A stretch of DNA of 64,000 nucleotides from positions 930,001-994,000 of the forward strand of contig NZ_JACHIR010000001.1 of the NCBI RefSeq assembly GCF_014203355.1, in the 5' to 3' direction. Positions 29,170 to 38,554 of the stretch are shown in pieces; the first letter of the stretch is position 1, and every line of letters begins with the position of its first letter. The notes beneath the pieces were generated by a model. The model was given only the letters and a program-made list of their open reading frames with translations, did no database searches and was not told where the DNA came from. The DNA comes from Kutzneria kofuensis. Lineage in GTDB: Bacteria > Actinomycetota > Actinomycetes > Mycobacteriales > Pseudonocardiaceae. A program made the position numbers and the translations under genes.

Positions 29170-31511
29170 GCAGGACCGGCCCGGACGGTTCCGCTGCGTC
29201 GTCTGTGAACGGTCATGTCAACGGCGGGGCCGCCACGATGGAACGGAAGGTGTTCGACGCGGAGTTCGCCGAGGACCGGTCCCACACCACCACCGTGTTG
29301 AGTCCACATCAGAGGGTCCGCGCGGGCGTGGCTGCCGGGGTACTGGCCGGGCTGGTCGGATTCGTGGGGCGGTTGGTCGCCCGGTACGCGCGGCGGGTGT
29401 GGGACTCACCGACCAGTCAGCGCGTGCGTGCGGTAACCGCCTATCGCGCCCGGAAGGCACCGACCGACGTGGCACGGCTGGTGTGGTTCGTGCTGCGGGG
29501 CAACTGGCGGTGGCTAGTCAAGTTCTGGAGTTGGGCCACCTATGCCGACCTTCGCGCCGATGCCCGGCGCGCTCGGCTGGCCGGCGATGCCCAAACTAGG
29601 CGGACCGCTCAGGAATTGATCCGGTCGGATGCCACCGCGCGATGGGCCAAGGCCGGAATCGTGGTGCGACGGTTAGTGATCACGGCCCGGATCATCGGCC
29701 CGGTAGCCGTGCTGCTGTGGGCGGTTAACTCCTGGATGGTTCGCGCGGCGATGTGGCCGTGGCTGGCCGGACTATATGCGGCACTGGACACGGCGTGGTC
29801 GATGCTGGTCGTGGTCGCGCCGGCTGTGCTGTCTGCGTTGCCCGTGGTGTGGGTGGTCGCGGCGGCGTTCGAGGGTCGGGACAAGACCCCTGGCGCCGGC
29901 TGGCTTGTCCGACCGGACCGGGATGACGCCGATTCGTGGATCGATGAGCGTATGATCTCCAAAGCGTTGGCGCACTTGGGAATCAGTCCGCTCGATCGGT
30001 TCTACAAGGACGGTGGCGAGCTGGTCTACACCGTCGCGGCCCGTAAAGACGGTGACGGCACCTTCGCGCAGATCAGGTTGCCGATGGGTGTCACCGCGGA
30101 CATGGTGGCCGCGCGTCGGTCCAAGCTGGCCGCGAACCTGGGGCGTGCGTCGCTGGAAACCTGGCCCACCAAGGGAGACGAGGACGGAATCCTTGACCTG
30201 TGGGTCGCCGACAAGGGCGTTCTGCGGGGCGGAGCGGGCGAGTGGCCCTTGGTCCATGATGGACAGGTCGACCTGTTCGAGGGTGTCCCGTTCGGGCTGT
30301 CGCAACGCGGTCTGGTCATCAACGCCCCGTTGATCGGCGTCAACTGGCTGATCGGCGGCAGGCCCGGACAAGGAAAGTCGGCCGCGCTGCGGACTCTATT
30401 GCTGGGCGCGGCACTGGACCCCACGGCGGAGTTGTGGGTGTTCGTGATGGGCCAGTCACCCGACTTCGACCCGTTCGCCCCGCGTCTTGCCCGCTACCAC
30501 ATGGGCATGGACGACAGCGTCGCCGAAGCGGCCACGCGAGCACTGGAGGACCTTCTGTCCGAGATGGAGCGACGCGGCAAGGTGCTCGGTGAGCAGCCGG
30601 GCCGACCGCCCAAGGTGTCCCGCAAGCTCGCCGACCGGCGCGCGCTCGGGCTGCATCCGTTGGTGTGCGGGATCGATGAGTGTCACGAGTTGTTCCAACA
30701 CCCCCGGTTGGGCAAGAAGGCGGCGGAGTTGGCCGTTCGGTTGATCAAGCGGGGCCGCAAGTACGGCATCGTGTTGTTGCTGGCGACTCAGTCACCCACC
30801 AAGGACAGCATCCCGCGTGAGGTCACCCGCAACATCTCGTGTGGTGTCGCGTTCTCCGTGGCCGATCAGGTCGCCAACGACGGCCTGTTGGGGTCTGGCA
30901 AGTACGCGGCCGGCATCCGCGCGACCGAGCTCCGCATCAACACCGACAGGGGAACGTGCGTCGCGGTCGGCATCACCGATGAGACCTTCGAGTTGGTGCG
31001 CACGTTCTACGTGCCGTTGGAGGACGGGGCCGACGAGGTGAGTCCAGTCATCGCCCGCGCGATGGCGTTGATCGATGACGCGGGCCGCACGATCGCATCC
31101 AGCGCACGACTGGAGATCGGACCGGCCGCACCGGCAGAGGTGGACGAGTTGGCCGATCTCGCCGCTGTGGTGGGCCGTGAGGATCGGGTACGGACACAGC
31201 AGGTGTTGGCCAGGCTGGTGGAGCACAACCCCGACCACTACAGCGGGTGGAGCTTCGCCGCGCTGGCTTCGATGCTCGCCGATCACGGCATCACCGCGCG
31301 CAAGTCCCACGGCGTGATGACCGTGCACGCTGCCGACGTCACGGCCGCGCTCGCACGCCGTGACACCGCCGAGACGCACGGGGACGCGGCCGGGGAGCAG
31401 TCGGGGACGCGGGGAGTTCTCCCCACCACCTCCCCCGCCGAAACTCCCCGCGCTGACCAGGGCAAACATGACTCGGGGAGGTGGGGAGATGCTGACCAGG
31501 GCACCCGCTGA
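29106..31511 (+). CDS. TraB/TraSA-type FtsK-SpoIIIE DNA translocase
   Basis: 801 aa. A hydrophobic stretch lies at ~72-90 and a second cluster of membrane segments at ~190-255. The AAA+ motor has Walker A GRPGQGKS (~418-425) and Walker B VCGIDE (~519-524), then LLLATQSPTKDSIPREVTRNI. The C-terminal region (SFAALASMLADHGITARKSHG) looks like the winged helix that reads clt repeats. One such protein suffices for double-strand DNA transfer in actinomycete conjugation. ATG 29106 overlaps the preceding stop. The Pro/Thr-rich last 60 residues are unusual. Confidence 0.92.
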   Translation: MNTSGERENPAVTSAGHETGHGRTGPDGSAASSVNGHVNGGAATMERKVFDAEFAEDRSHTTTVLSPHQRVRAGVAAGVLAGLVGFVGRLVARYARRVWDSPTSQRVRAVTAYRARKAPTDVARLVWFVLRGNWRWLVKFWSWATYADLRADARRARLAGDAQTRRTAQELIRSDATARWAKAGIVVRRLVITARIIGPVAVLLWAVNSWMVRAAMWPWLAGLYAALDTAWSMLVVVAPAVLSALPVVWVVAAAFEGRDKTPGAGWLVRPDRDDADSWIDERMISKALAHLGISPLDRFYKDGGELVYTVAARKDGDGTFAQIRLPMGVTADMVAARRSKLAANLGRASLETWPTKGDEDGILDLWVADKGVLRGGAGEWPLVHDGQVDLFEGVPFGLSQRGLVINAPLIGVNWLIGGRPGQGKSAALRTLLLGAALDPTAELWVFVMGQSPDFDPFAPRLARYHMGMDDSVAEAATRALEDLLSEMERRGKVLGEQPGRPPKVSRKLADRRALGLHPLVCGIDECHELFQHPRLGKKAAELAVRLIKRGRKYGIVLLLATQSPTKDSIPREVTRNISCGVAFSVADQVANDGLLGSGKYAAGIRATELRINTDRGTCVAVGITDETFELVRTFYVPLEDGADEVSPVIARAMALIDDAGRTIASSARLEIGPAAPAEVDELADLAAVVGREDRVRTQQVLARLVEHNPDHYSGWSFAALASMLADHGITARKSHGVMTVHAADVTAALARRDTAETHGDAAGEQSGTRGVLPTTSPAETPRADQGKHDSGRWGDADQGTR

Positions 31512-31594
31512 ACCGCCGGAGACGCGGGTACTCGCGACCACGTGCGGCTCTCTCCCTGGTTCCCCGCCGACGGGCAGAGGGGCGGTGATCCCCT

Positions 31595-32230
31595 TTGACC
31601 GACTACCCCGCCAATGATCCACAACCGAGGACAAGGCGGCATCCACGGAAGGGCAGTGACCATGATCGTCAACACCACGGGGCACCACGCGACGGACACA
31701 CAACGCCGGGCAACGGCGACCGCTGCCCGGATGGCACCCCGCCCGCCTCAGCGGACGGCAGTCGGGACAGCAGCGGGAAGCAGGCGCAGACCGACCGCAC
31801 CCGACCTGACCGACAGGGCACCCCCGTAGGACGACTGAAACGGGCCGTGGGCCGCTCAACACCGCCTGCGTCGGCCGATGCTGCATCCGACCGCGCTACG
31901 GGTACCACAGGACGCGGCAGGCACCGTGTCAGCCGACAGCGGCCGACATCCACGCCAGAAGAATTGGCACAGCAACAACTGACGACCGCGCTTCCCCAGT
32001 CACCACAGACCGCCGACCCGACGCAGTACCAGGCAAACAGCAATGATCAGGAAGCAGAAGGCGCGGGAATCAACCCGGTGTCGGACAAGTACGGAAATCG
32101 GGAGGTCCGCACCCTCCCACCCATGACCCCGGAGGAAATAGATTGGACTGACAGATTTCTAGCCAAATTGGAAGCTAGAGGATTCTTTGACGAAACCAAG
32201 TCCAGAGACATCCGAGCGATATTCGAGTAA
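31595..32230 (+). CDS. hypothetical hydrophilic protein downstream of traB
   Basis: 211 aa if read from TTG 31595; a later start is possible because the first ~110 residues are low-complexity (Arg, Thr, Pro, Asp). The C-terminal half is more convincing: NPVSDKYGNREVRTLPPMTP and EEIDWTDRFLAKLEARGFFD. It ends directly before a strong terminator, which supports it as last gene of the transfer operon. Function unknown. Confidence 0.45.
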   Translation: MTDYPANDPQPRTRRHPRKGSDHDRQHHGAPRDGHTTPGNGDRCPDGTPPASADGSRDSSGKQAQTDRTRPDRQGTPVGRLKRAVGRSTPPASADAASDRATGTTGRGRHRVSRQRPTSTPEELAQQQLTTALPQSPQTADPTQYQANSNDQEAEGAGINPVSDKYGNREVRTLPPMTPEEIDWTDRFLAKLEARGFFDETKSRDIRAIFE

Positions 32231-32233
32231 AGC

Positions 32234-32270
32234 AAACACCCCTTGACCATTCAGATCAGGGGGTGTTTTT
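32234..32270 (+). terminator. rho-independent terminator of the transfer operon
   Basis: AAACACCCCTTGA (32234-32246) pairs with TCAGGGGGTGTTT (32256-32268) with one G-U pair, loop of 9 nt, followed by a T run. It lies 4 nt after the stop of the last operon gene. Confidence 0.85.
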
Positions 32271-32289
32271 CTCGACTTCTACACTCTAA

Positions 32290-33715
32290 TACTACAGCCG
32301 CAGGCTGTGATGTTTGCGGTGTTGCCGCTGGTAGTGGCATCGCCGGGCGTGGGTCTGATGAAGTCGCCGCCAGTCCGACCATCGATCAGTGTGCGCTCGG
32401 GGGTGCGTCGGTCGCGTCAGGATGGCCCACAAACGTCTGATCTCGTTGCACGACAACGGGATCAAACACTCGTGGCCGGCTGTGACGCCCCCTTTGCGTC
32501 GCGGTCGCGTTCAGCGGACGCGGTCACGGCCAGGAACGCGGCGGCCAGCATCGACAGCGTGACATGTCGGTACCACGCCTGATACTTGCGGACCTGGTAG
32601 TGGTCCAAGCCGGTCTCGTTCTTGGCGAACTGGAAGGTTTCCTCGACACCCCAACGACTGCCGGCGACCCGGACAAGTTCTGCCAACGGCACGGGACGGC
32701 GGGTGTGGCAGATGTAGTACGCCAACTCGTCCGGCTTGCTGATCGACCGGCGCACCACGAGAAGGTGCTCGTCCGCGCCCGGGTCCAGCAGCAGCCAGTC
32801 ATACAGCCGGCGCCCCTTGCTGCCCTCACCGGCCGACAGGCGTTGCCAGCCCTTGCGCGGTGCGCTGCGAGCCAACGCATCCGCCCGCACAGCGCCTTTC
32901 GGGGTGGTGAAGCGCTGATCGCAGGAAACGGCCATGACGTAGTCGATGTCGTTGTCTTCTAGCCAGGTTCGCAGGCCGGGATTGTCGCCGTATGCCTCGT
33001 CCGCGGTGAACCAGTCGATGTCCCTTCCCGCCTCCAGCAGGCGAGCCAGCATGTGTTGGGCCAGCACGGGCTTGGTCGCGAACTCCACATCCTCGTCGAT
33101 CCCGGCCTCCGCGCAGCGCTCGCGGTCGTCGGTCCAGGACGCGGGCAGGTAGAGCTCGCGGTCGATCAACGCCCGCCCCCGGGCCGACACGTAGGTCAAG
33201 AACACGCCGAGTTGGCAGTTCTCGATCCGACCGGCGGTGCCGGAGTACTGCCGTTGGACACCGGCGGATTTGGTGCCTTTCTTGAGGAATCCGGTCTCGT
33301 CGGCGACCACGACCCCGGTGGGATCAGTGATCTGGTCCAGCACGTAGTCCCGCAGGTCGTCTCGGACCGCGTCGGCGTCCCAGCGGTAGAAGTTCAGCAG
33401 GCGCTGCATGCCGTCAGGGGCCAGGTCACCGGCCTGCTCGGCGATCGTCCAGGAGTTCTTGCGCTCGGCGCCCGACAGCAAGCCCAGCAGGTACATCCTG
33501 GCCCGGTGGCGTGAGTCTGCCTGTGCGAACCGGCCTGCGACCAGCGCGAACATGTCCTCGAACCCTGCCCGCCACCGCGCCAGGCGATCGTCCGCGTTCG
33601 TCTCCGGTAGGGCCGTGAGGTCCTGCTCCATGTCCGGCACACCCAAGTCGATCACGCATCGGCGGTCTCCGTGAACACGACACGCCGACAAGTATCACAC
33701 CGTGCGGCTGTAGTA
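32290..33715 (-). mobile_element. IS701-family insertion sequence with intact ends
   Basis: A 1426-bp element. The left end TACTACAGCCGCAGGCTGTG and the right end (reverse) TACTACAGCCGCACGGTGTG share 13 perfect bases and more beyond. CTAA flanks it directly at 32286-32289 and 33716-33719, a 4-bp target duplication that fits the YTAR preference of the IS701 family. It landed in the gap after the transfer-operon terminator and disrupts no visible gene. Confidence 0.92.
32462..33631 (-). CDS. IS701-family transposase
   Basis: About 389 aa (409 from an upstream TTG). DDE-type: the first Asp is in VVADETGFLKKGTKSAGVQRQ-like text (VVADETGFLKKG), the second in DWFTADEAYGD and the Glu in SRWGVEETFQFAKNETGLDHY. 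The N-terminal DRLARWRAGFEDMFALVAGRF segment is standard for IS701. Full length and complete ends suggest it may still be active. The ATG at 33629-33631 matches the usual MEQDLTALPE start. Confidence 0.88.
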   Translation of the reverse strand: MEQDLTALPETNADDRLARWRAGFEDMFALVAGRFAQADSRHRARMYLLGLLSGAERKNSWTIAEQAGDLAPDGMQRLLNFYRWDADAVRDDLRDYVLDQITDPTGVVVADETGFLKKGTKSAGVQRQYSGTAGRIENCQLGVFLTYVSARGRALIDRELYLPASWTDDRERCAEAGIDEDVEFATKPVLAQHMLARLLEAGRDIDWFTADEAYGDNPGLRTWLEDNDIDYVMAVSCDQRFTTPKGAVRADALARSAPRKGWQRLSAGEGSKGRRLYDWLLLDPGADEHLLVVRRSISKPDELAYYICHTRRPVPLAELVRVAGSRWGVEETFQFAKNETGLDHYQVRKYQAWYRHVTLSMLAAAFLAVTASAERDRDAKGASQPATSV

Positions 33716-33780
33716 CTAATCGCTCAATGCAGACCGCTCCGACAGTGTCGAACTGTAGACATAATTGACGCCGTCAATAT

Positions 33781-34508
33781 TCATGCGCTTCCCGGTTTCT
33801 CACCTGAGGCCATCGCCTTCAACTGCTCCGCCAGGAACGGTGTCACAAACGTCTTGACCACATCTTTTTCAGTGGGACACTGATCCAAGTTGGGGCAAAC
33901 TAGGGGTATCAGCACACGCAACGCGTTCGTCAAGTGGGCAATGGGGGTGTGGCCTAGCGCGATCTTCAATCCGAGTCCGGCACCAGCGCCCAGCACGTTC
34001 GCCATGCACCTCGGCATGCCCAACGCTATCAGACCGTCTCGTGTCGGCTTCTGAATTTGCGCAGCGTAGGTTCCGGGATCCACGCCTTTAGCAAGACCAT
34101 TGAGACGTAGGCACAGCCAGTGGCCACGCCGTCGACCACGATGCCAGATCGGCACGTGATCAAGCAGACGCCCAGCCAATCCGGAATAAAACCCATCTCG
34201 ATTGAATATATAGGTCAACACCTCGTTATTGACGTCCAAGCGGCTCGACGCGAGCGATCGCTTTGCCTGTTCCCGACTTACTTGGCGCTGCGACAGGCGT
34301 CCATGGGGCTGCGGCGATCCACTCGAACGTTGTGGCGATACCGCCATAAACGATTTCCCGACAGGTTGCGGCTGACGATGTCGTTTGACTCGGGTTGTTT
34401 GAAGGGTCGGCACGGGCGGTACATAAATCGTTGACCGACGAGTCCTACCGCACTCCCGACCGGCCCGAGAACCGTACTTATGACGCCCGCCGCAGCTTGA
34501 GCAGTCAT
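33781..34508 (-). pseudogene. hypothetical element protein, one frameshift
   Basis: ATG 34506-34508 has GAGGAATCAG directly upstream and opens MTAQAAAGVISTVLGPVG, a hydrophobic N-terminus, but the frame stops at 34278. From about 34315 the next frame carries on (PHGRLSQRQVSREQAKRSLA ... WHRGRRRGHWLCLRLNGLA ... QIQKPTRDGLIALGMP) to 33781. One extra G on the plus strand at the GGGG run 34314-34317 joins them into one protein of about 242 aa. Without it the second part could start at ATG 34347 with only a weak ribosome-binding site. No family recognised. Confidence 0.55.
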
Positions 34509-35119
34509 ACTGATTCCTCGGCGTTGCACGCCTTCGAGCTGCCACCATGACCAGATGTCTTACTGCATCAGAGCATCCTCAACTGTGTCATACGACACAT
34601 TCACCCGTTTGATCTTGACCGCTCCGAAGCTGACTGCGGCATCAGACGCTTCCACAGTGGCCCAACTGCGGTGCATCGACAGGTGCACACGGGCTTGACG
34701 CGTGCTCACAGGCGCTGGTCGGCAAAGTTTCGGCACCATAGGCGCAGCACGCGTCAGTCTCCAGCGACGACGTGTCTCACTGGCCAGCTTCGTTCTTCAC
34801 CTCACTTGGGGACGAGTCAACCCACACCTGACAGGTTCGAGGTCTGGTTTGCCGTTGTCTCGCAACGACTTCCACCACACTTCACAGCCTGCAACGTTCG
34901 CAAACGAGAACGTCCACTACAGACGGTCAACGACGGTCGTCTGCCATCGTTTGATGGGGGAAAAGTATGGAGATGATCTTGACTACCCCTAAGGTGTCCA
35001 CCAGCTCGACAAGCAAGCGACGATAACAGTACAGCATCTATATGACATGCGCACGTAACACCTGGTCTACTAAATCGATTTTCCACGCAACGACGGACTC
35101 CCCACACAAGGAACAGTCG
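34509..35119. other. 611-bp stretch without a supported gene
   Basis: The region is relatively AT-rich. Several open frames of about 100 codons exist on both strands, but none has a ribosome-binding site with plausible composition, and they overlap one another. It must contain the promoters of the divergent units starting at 34508 (minus) and 35120 (plus). No clear tRNA, hairpin terminator or repeat array is seen. Confidence 0.5.
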
Positions 35120-35539
35120 ATGGATCTTACAATTCTCTTAGCCGATGCCGCTCAAGTGAGCCACGACCAGAAGGTCAGCGCACTCGGGCTCGGCTGGACA
35201 GCTACGCAAGCACCACTTCCACCTCACGCTGTCGTAGTCTTTTTCGAAATCGACTGGAACGAGACAAACCAAAGAGTTCACACCAAGATCATCCTCGTCA
35301 ATGCGGACGGACATCCCGTTAGACAGCAGACCGAAACAGGCGAGCAAGAGATATTCGCCGAGGGCGAAATGGAATTTGGCCGACCGCCAGGACTACCAGC
35401 CGGTACACCTATTACATTTCCAATCACGTTTGGCATCGCGCCAGGAATCCAACTACCCTCCGGACGCTATGAATGGCGAGCATCCGTCGACGGCCACGAG
35501 AAGACACACTGGCGTCGAGCATTTCTCGTAATGTCGTAG
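35120..35539 (+). CDS. DUF6941-like protein
   Basis: 139 aa, beta-rich: MDLTILLADAAQVSHDQKVS, HAVVVFFEIDWNETNQRVHT, PAGTPITFPITFGIAPGIQL and SGRYEWRASVDG. This pattern fits the DUF6941 group of small soluble proteins found in bacterial accessory regions. ATG 35120 follows AAGGAAC. It starts a plus-strand group of three genes with lower GC than the chromosome. Function unknown. Confidence 0.6.
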   Translation: MDLTILLADAAQVSHDQKVSALGLGWTATQAPLPPHAVVVFFEIDWNETNQRVHTKIILVNADGHPVRQQTETGEQEIFAEGEMEFGRPPGLPAGTPITFPITFGIAPGIQLPSGRYEWRASVDGHEKTHWRRAFLVMS

Positions 35540-35570
35540 TTTGCCCACGCTGTGAACACAAGGGGGATCT

Positions 35571-36041
35571 GTGGCCGACTTCGTTACACCGCTCCTAGCT
35601 GCCCTAGGTACGATCATCGCAGCACTTGGGGGACCAACAGTCGCTGGCGCACTACAGAACCGGCGCGACGGAAGGCTGCGAGCATCGTTTACCAGCAACA
35701 AAGAGTTACTCAAGGAGCTCGACGAAAAACCTTCACTACTGAACGAATCACAGAAACAAGATCTTCAGGCGCTAGTGAACGAGCAAGCCGCCGCTCTCGT
35801 TTCTCGCGAGCGAGCACGACTTAACAAGCGTCGCGAATGGTCCAACTTAGGTGTAGTTATATTTCTACTTTGCACTTTCGGCTGGATCCCGGTCTGGATG
35901 TGGTTTATCCAAACATGGTGGTCATGGATCATTTTCGGCCTGGTTGGAATATTCCTTGCGGCCTGCACGATAACAGGGACAATTCAAACCTTTCGACCAT
36001 CAGAATCCTCCAGAAAACGGAAGTCAACAGTGAACGAGTAG
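35571..36041 (+). CDS. membrane protein with coiled-coil-like middle
   Basis: 156 aa: an N-terminal hydrophobic helix (TPLLAALGTIIAALGGPTVA), a charged helical stretch (LKELDEKPSLLNESQKQDLQ ... VNEQAAALVSRERARLNK) and two C-terminal membrane helices (VVIFLLCTFGWIPVWMWFI and WIIFGLVGIFLAACTITG). GTG 35571 is preceded by AGGGGGATC. Layout with two membrane anchors around a helical rod is seen in some accessory/defence membrane proteins; no family assigned. Confidence 0.65.
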   Translation: MADFVTPLLAALGTIIAALGGPTVAGALQNRRDGRLRASFTSNKELLKELDEKPSLLNESQKQDLQALVNEQAAALVSRERARLNKRREWSNLGVVIFLLCTFGWIPVWMWFIQTWWSWIIFGLVGIFLAACTITGTIQTFRPSESSRKRKSTVNE

Positions 36042-36244
36042 TGGGTGCTCAGGCATTACTACACCGCAAGGGAGGGGCTTCGCGCCATCCCGGAGACCGG
36101 CCGCGCGGCGAGCGCTGCGTTGACTCTGTTCGGCGGCGCAGGCCGCCGGCCTGCTGCTTCTTCGATCGCGACCTACAGGGTAACGCAACAGGTCGATTCA
36201 GCGACCTACGTTCTGCTACTGCTCCGACGAATAAGGATGACCAT

Positions 36245-36754
36245 ATGAGGAACATCTCTTCAGCAGTCGCAGTCAGTGTGCTCGCGCTATCACTTTCAGC
36301 ATGTGCCACGACGTCGCAAATGGATGCCCATCGGACGGCCACGATACATGGCGTGGTTGCTCTAACTGACAGTCATGGCGGCGCGTGGCTCACTCAGAAC
36401 AGCGTAACGGATGGAGCATCCTGCGCAGTGACACAGGACTTAATACCCGGATTTAACGGCGGAACCCGAGCATTCCCTGGTGATGCGCAAGTGGTGGTAA
36501 AGAATCAATCCGACACTACTTTGGGAGCAGTCGCCCTAGACTCACCTAAATCCGGAATCGTACGCCACGCGCCGCAGTCAAACACAAGATATTACTGTGA
36601 GTTCTCCTGGCAAATCATAGTTCCAGCAGCCAACCTGTATTCGATTGAATTTCCTGGGGCAACAACACAGCGATTCGAAGCGAACTCTGTTCCGCCCGTG
36701 GTTAGGCTTAGCATAGGAAATGGAGCTGGGTTCACACCTCAAGGTGTTGGTTAG
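36245..36754 (+). CDS. putative lipoprotein
   Basis: 169 aa with a type II signal peptide ending in the lipobox LSAC (SVLALSLSACATT), so it should be anchored outside the membrane. The mature part is beta-rich with two Cys (DGASCAV and RYYCEFSW) that could form a disulfide. ATG 36245 has AAGGA upstream. Third gene of the 35.1-36.8 kb cargo group; the 204-bp gap before it contains a GC-rich stretch unlike its neighbours. Could serve in exclusion, signalling or surface defence (unknown). Confidence 0.7.
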   Translation: MRNISSAVAVSVLALSLSACATTSQMDAHRTATIHGVVALTDSHGGAWLTQNSVTDGASCAVTQDLIPGFNGGTRAFPGDAQVVVKNQSDTTLGAVALDSPKSGIVRHAPQSNTRYYCEFSWQIIVPAANLYSIEFPGATTQRFEANSVPPVVRLSIGNGAGFTPQGVG

Positions 36755-37030
36755 CGTTGGCTGTTCGTCAGACACCCACGGTCCCCGCCGCCGAGTTGTC
36801 GCCGCCGAGGACTGACCGTTATTCCTCACCGCGGCTTGCGGGGTGGCCGGAGGCCGAGGCCCCGACGAGCCGCCGAGCGGCCCCCTCAAGGGGGCCGCCT
36901 TGATCCAGTGAAGAAGGTGTGAATACAGCAAGCGTCCGCGCGATTGTCGTGGTTCGACCAATGCTTGACGCGGCCAGACGGAGCAGCAGCGCCGTTAAGC
37001 GCGAAATTCAAGGTTTGTACGGTCTACGCA
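36755..37030. terminator. intergenic region with a perfect GC-rich hairpin
   Basis: GCGGCCCCCT (36877-36886) and AGGGGGCCGC (36889-36898) form a perfect stem with a 2-nt gap, placed between the convergent lipoprotein and integrase genes; it is likely a bidirectional terminator. The surrounding 276 bp hold no supported gene. Confidence 0.55.
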
Positions 37031-38521
37031 TTATTCGGGAAAGACTAGCTGATCAGGGTGGAATCTCACGCCCTGTCCGACTGCTTTGACACCAACGACT
37101 GGAAAGAACCTACGAATAGTGTCTCGCTGCTTGCCGATGTCCTTAGACTTGAGGAAGGACTCAGCATCGTCTAGAGGCAACGGTTGAGGCTTAGCTTTTT
37201 GCTCTTTCCTTAGTGTATCAATCTTCTTCTGAGCATCCTGCCGAATATCCGCCAGAGTAGCTATGTCAATACGGTCATCCTTGAAAGCCTGCACCGCATC
37301 GTCAATCTTTCCCTGTTGCCGAGCTATCTCACTTCCGGTTGTGTCTACCACCTTCTCAACCACAACGGGTAGACGCTTGATTGCCTTGTAGGTCAACTGG
37401 ATGAAGAACTTCTCTAGCGCGTCGGCATTCCTGGAGACACTTCCACAACCGCCGCGCGGTTTTTGGCATCGATAGACGTAATGACGCTTCTTAGTTCCGT
37501 CCTTGTGCTTCTTGCCGTACTTGTGGCCGTACGCCATCTTCGTGGCACATTCAGCGCATACAAGGATGCCCGTCAGCAGATGCTTGGGCGCTTTCTCCGT
37601 TGCCCACGACTTGTTTTTCGACAGAATCTCTACTACCTCATAGTGCTCATCTTCCGTAAAGATCCTTGGCCAACTCCCCCTGGCGACAACTTCACCCTTG
37701 GGAATAACCCTTCCCTCAACCTCGATGTCTCGTGTAAATACGCGCAATGCGGCATAGGCAGGGTTGCGCAACAACCTACTCAAGTCGGTAACAAAGTAAG
37801 GCTTGCCATTTGGCTTCACGACGCCTTGTTCACGCATTTCATTACAGATGCTCGACAGCGACCGTCCGGCAACAACCTTCTTGCGCGCACGCCGCAACAT
37901 CTTAGCCTCTTCCCAGTCGATAGCTTCATAGCCAAGCGTGTAGCCAATCCGCTTTACTCGACTAGCAGGAGCCTTACCCTGAATGGCTCGAAGTTCCTTC
38001 CGGGCTCGTTGCCTATGGCCGGTGATCTTAGACTCGGAGCGGCTCAACACAGCGATGATGCCGGTAGTTACATCGTCTTTGATCTCCCGGCCGGACGAAT
38101 CGAAAGTGCGAACCTTCGACAGGTCAGTAATTACGTGGTACTCCTCAAGAACCGAGGACTCCCTACGACTGAGCCTATCCTGATCCCGCACGATAACGAA
38201 GCGTCCAGACAACTCGCCAGACATGATGTCTGACATGAGCTTGTTGTAGCCCGGACGCTCAATATCCTTGGAACCCGACTTATCGTCGTCGTAATAGACG
38301 CCATCGGTTCCCACCGAGGCATCAAGACGCAGTCCCGAACTTCTCGCGTATTGCACGCATCGGAGGACCTGGGTAGCGAAGTCGTCACCGATGGACTTGC
38401 GGAAGTAGAACACGCAAGGTTGGCGCGACATGTCGCCATCGATCAGGTAGGCCCTGTCCTCCGACAGGGCCTCAGGGAAGATGTCCTCTGTCCTCATCGG
38501 ACGAGCGTTTGTCCTGGTCAT
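37031..38521 (-). CDS. large serine recombinase (integrase)
   Basis: 496 aa. The catalytic domain has VFYFRKS (nucleophile Ser near 43) and the arginine-rich FVIVRDQDRLSRRESS. The recombinase domain spans RVKRIGYTLGYEAID to RLLRNPAYAAL, then the zinc ribbon CAECATKM...YRCQKPRGGCGS and the coiled-coil region near QQGKIDDAVQAFKDD. ATG 38519-38521 with GGGAG 7 nt upstream is chosen over an ATG four codons earlier. It lies 63 bp from the right core, the usual attP-proximal position. Codon use is markedly AT-richer than the host. Confidence 0.93.
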   Translation of the reverse strand: MTRTNARPMRTEDIFPEALSEDRAYLIDGDMSRQPCVFYFRKSIGDDFATQVLRCVQYARSSGLRLDASVGTDGVYYDDDKSGSKDIERPGYNKLMSDIMSGELSGRFVIVRDQDRLSRRESSVLEEYHVITDLSKVRTFDSSGREIKDDVTTGIIAVLSRSESKITGHRQRARKELRAIQGKAPASRVKRIGYTLGYEAIDWEEAKMLRRARKKVVAGRSLSSICNEMREQGVVKPNGKPYFVTDLSRLLRNPAYAALRVFTRDIEVEGRVIPKGEVVARGSWPRIFTEDEHYEVVEILSKNKSWATEKAPKHLLTGILVCAECATKMAYGHKYGKKHKDGTKKRHYVYRCQKPRGGCGSVSRNADALEKFFIQLTYKAIKRLPVVVEKVVDTTGSEIARQQGKIDDAVQAFKDDRIDIATLADIRQDAQKKIDTLRKEQKAKPQPLPLDDAESFLKSKDIGKQRDTIRRFFPVVGVKAVGQGVRFHPDQLVFPE

Positions 38522-38554
38522 CTCGACTCCCATCCCACCGACACGGTACCGCGC

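Noticed and set aside
29106-31511. Chromosomal FtsK cell-division translocase
   Set aside because: Length, membrane layout, coupling to Spd-like genes and location in the element fit TraB/TraSA transfer proteins.
34671-35107. Overlapping ~100-codon ORFs on both strands
   Set aside because: No ribosome-binding sites, no recognisable motifs, and mutually overlapping frames; treated as non-coding.
36045-36248. 67-aa plus-strand ORF before the lipoprotein gene
   Set aside because: It covers a GC-rich stretch unlike its neighbours, lacks a ribosome-binding site, and ends inside the start region of a much better supported lipoprotein gene.
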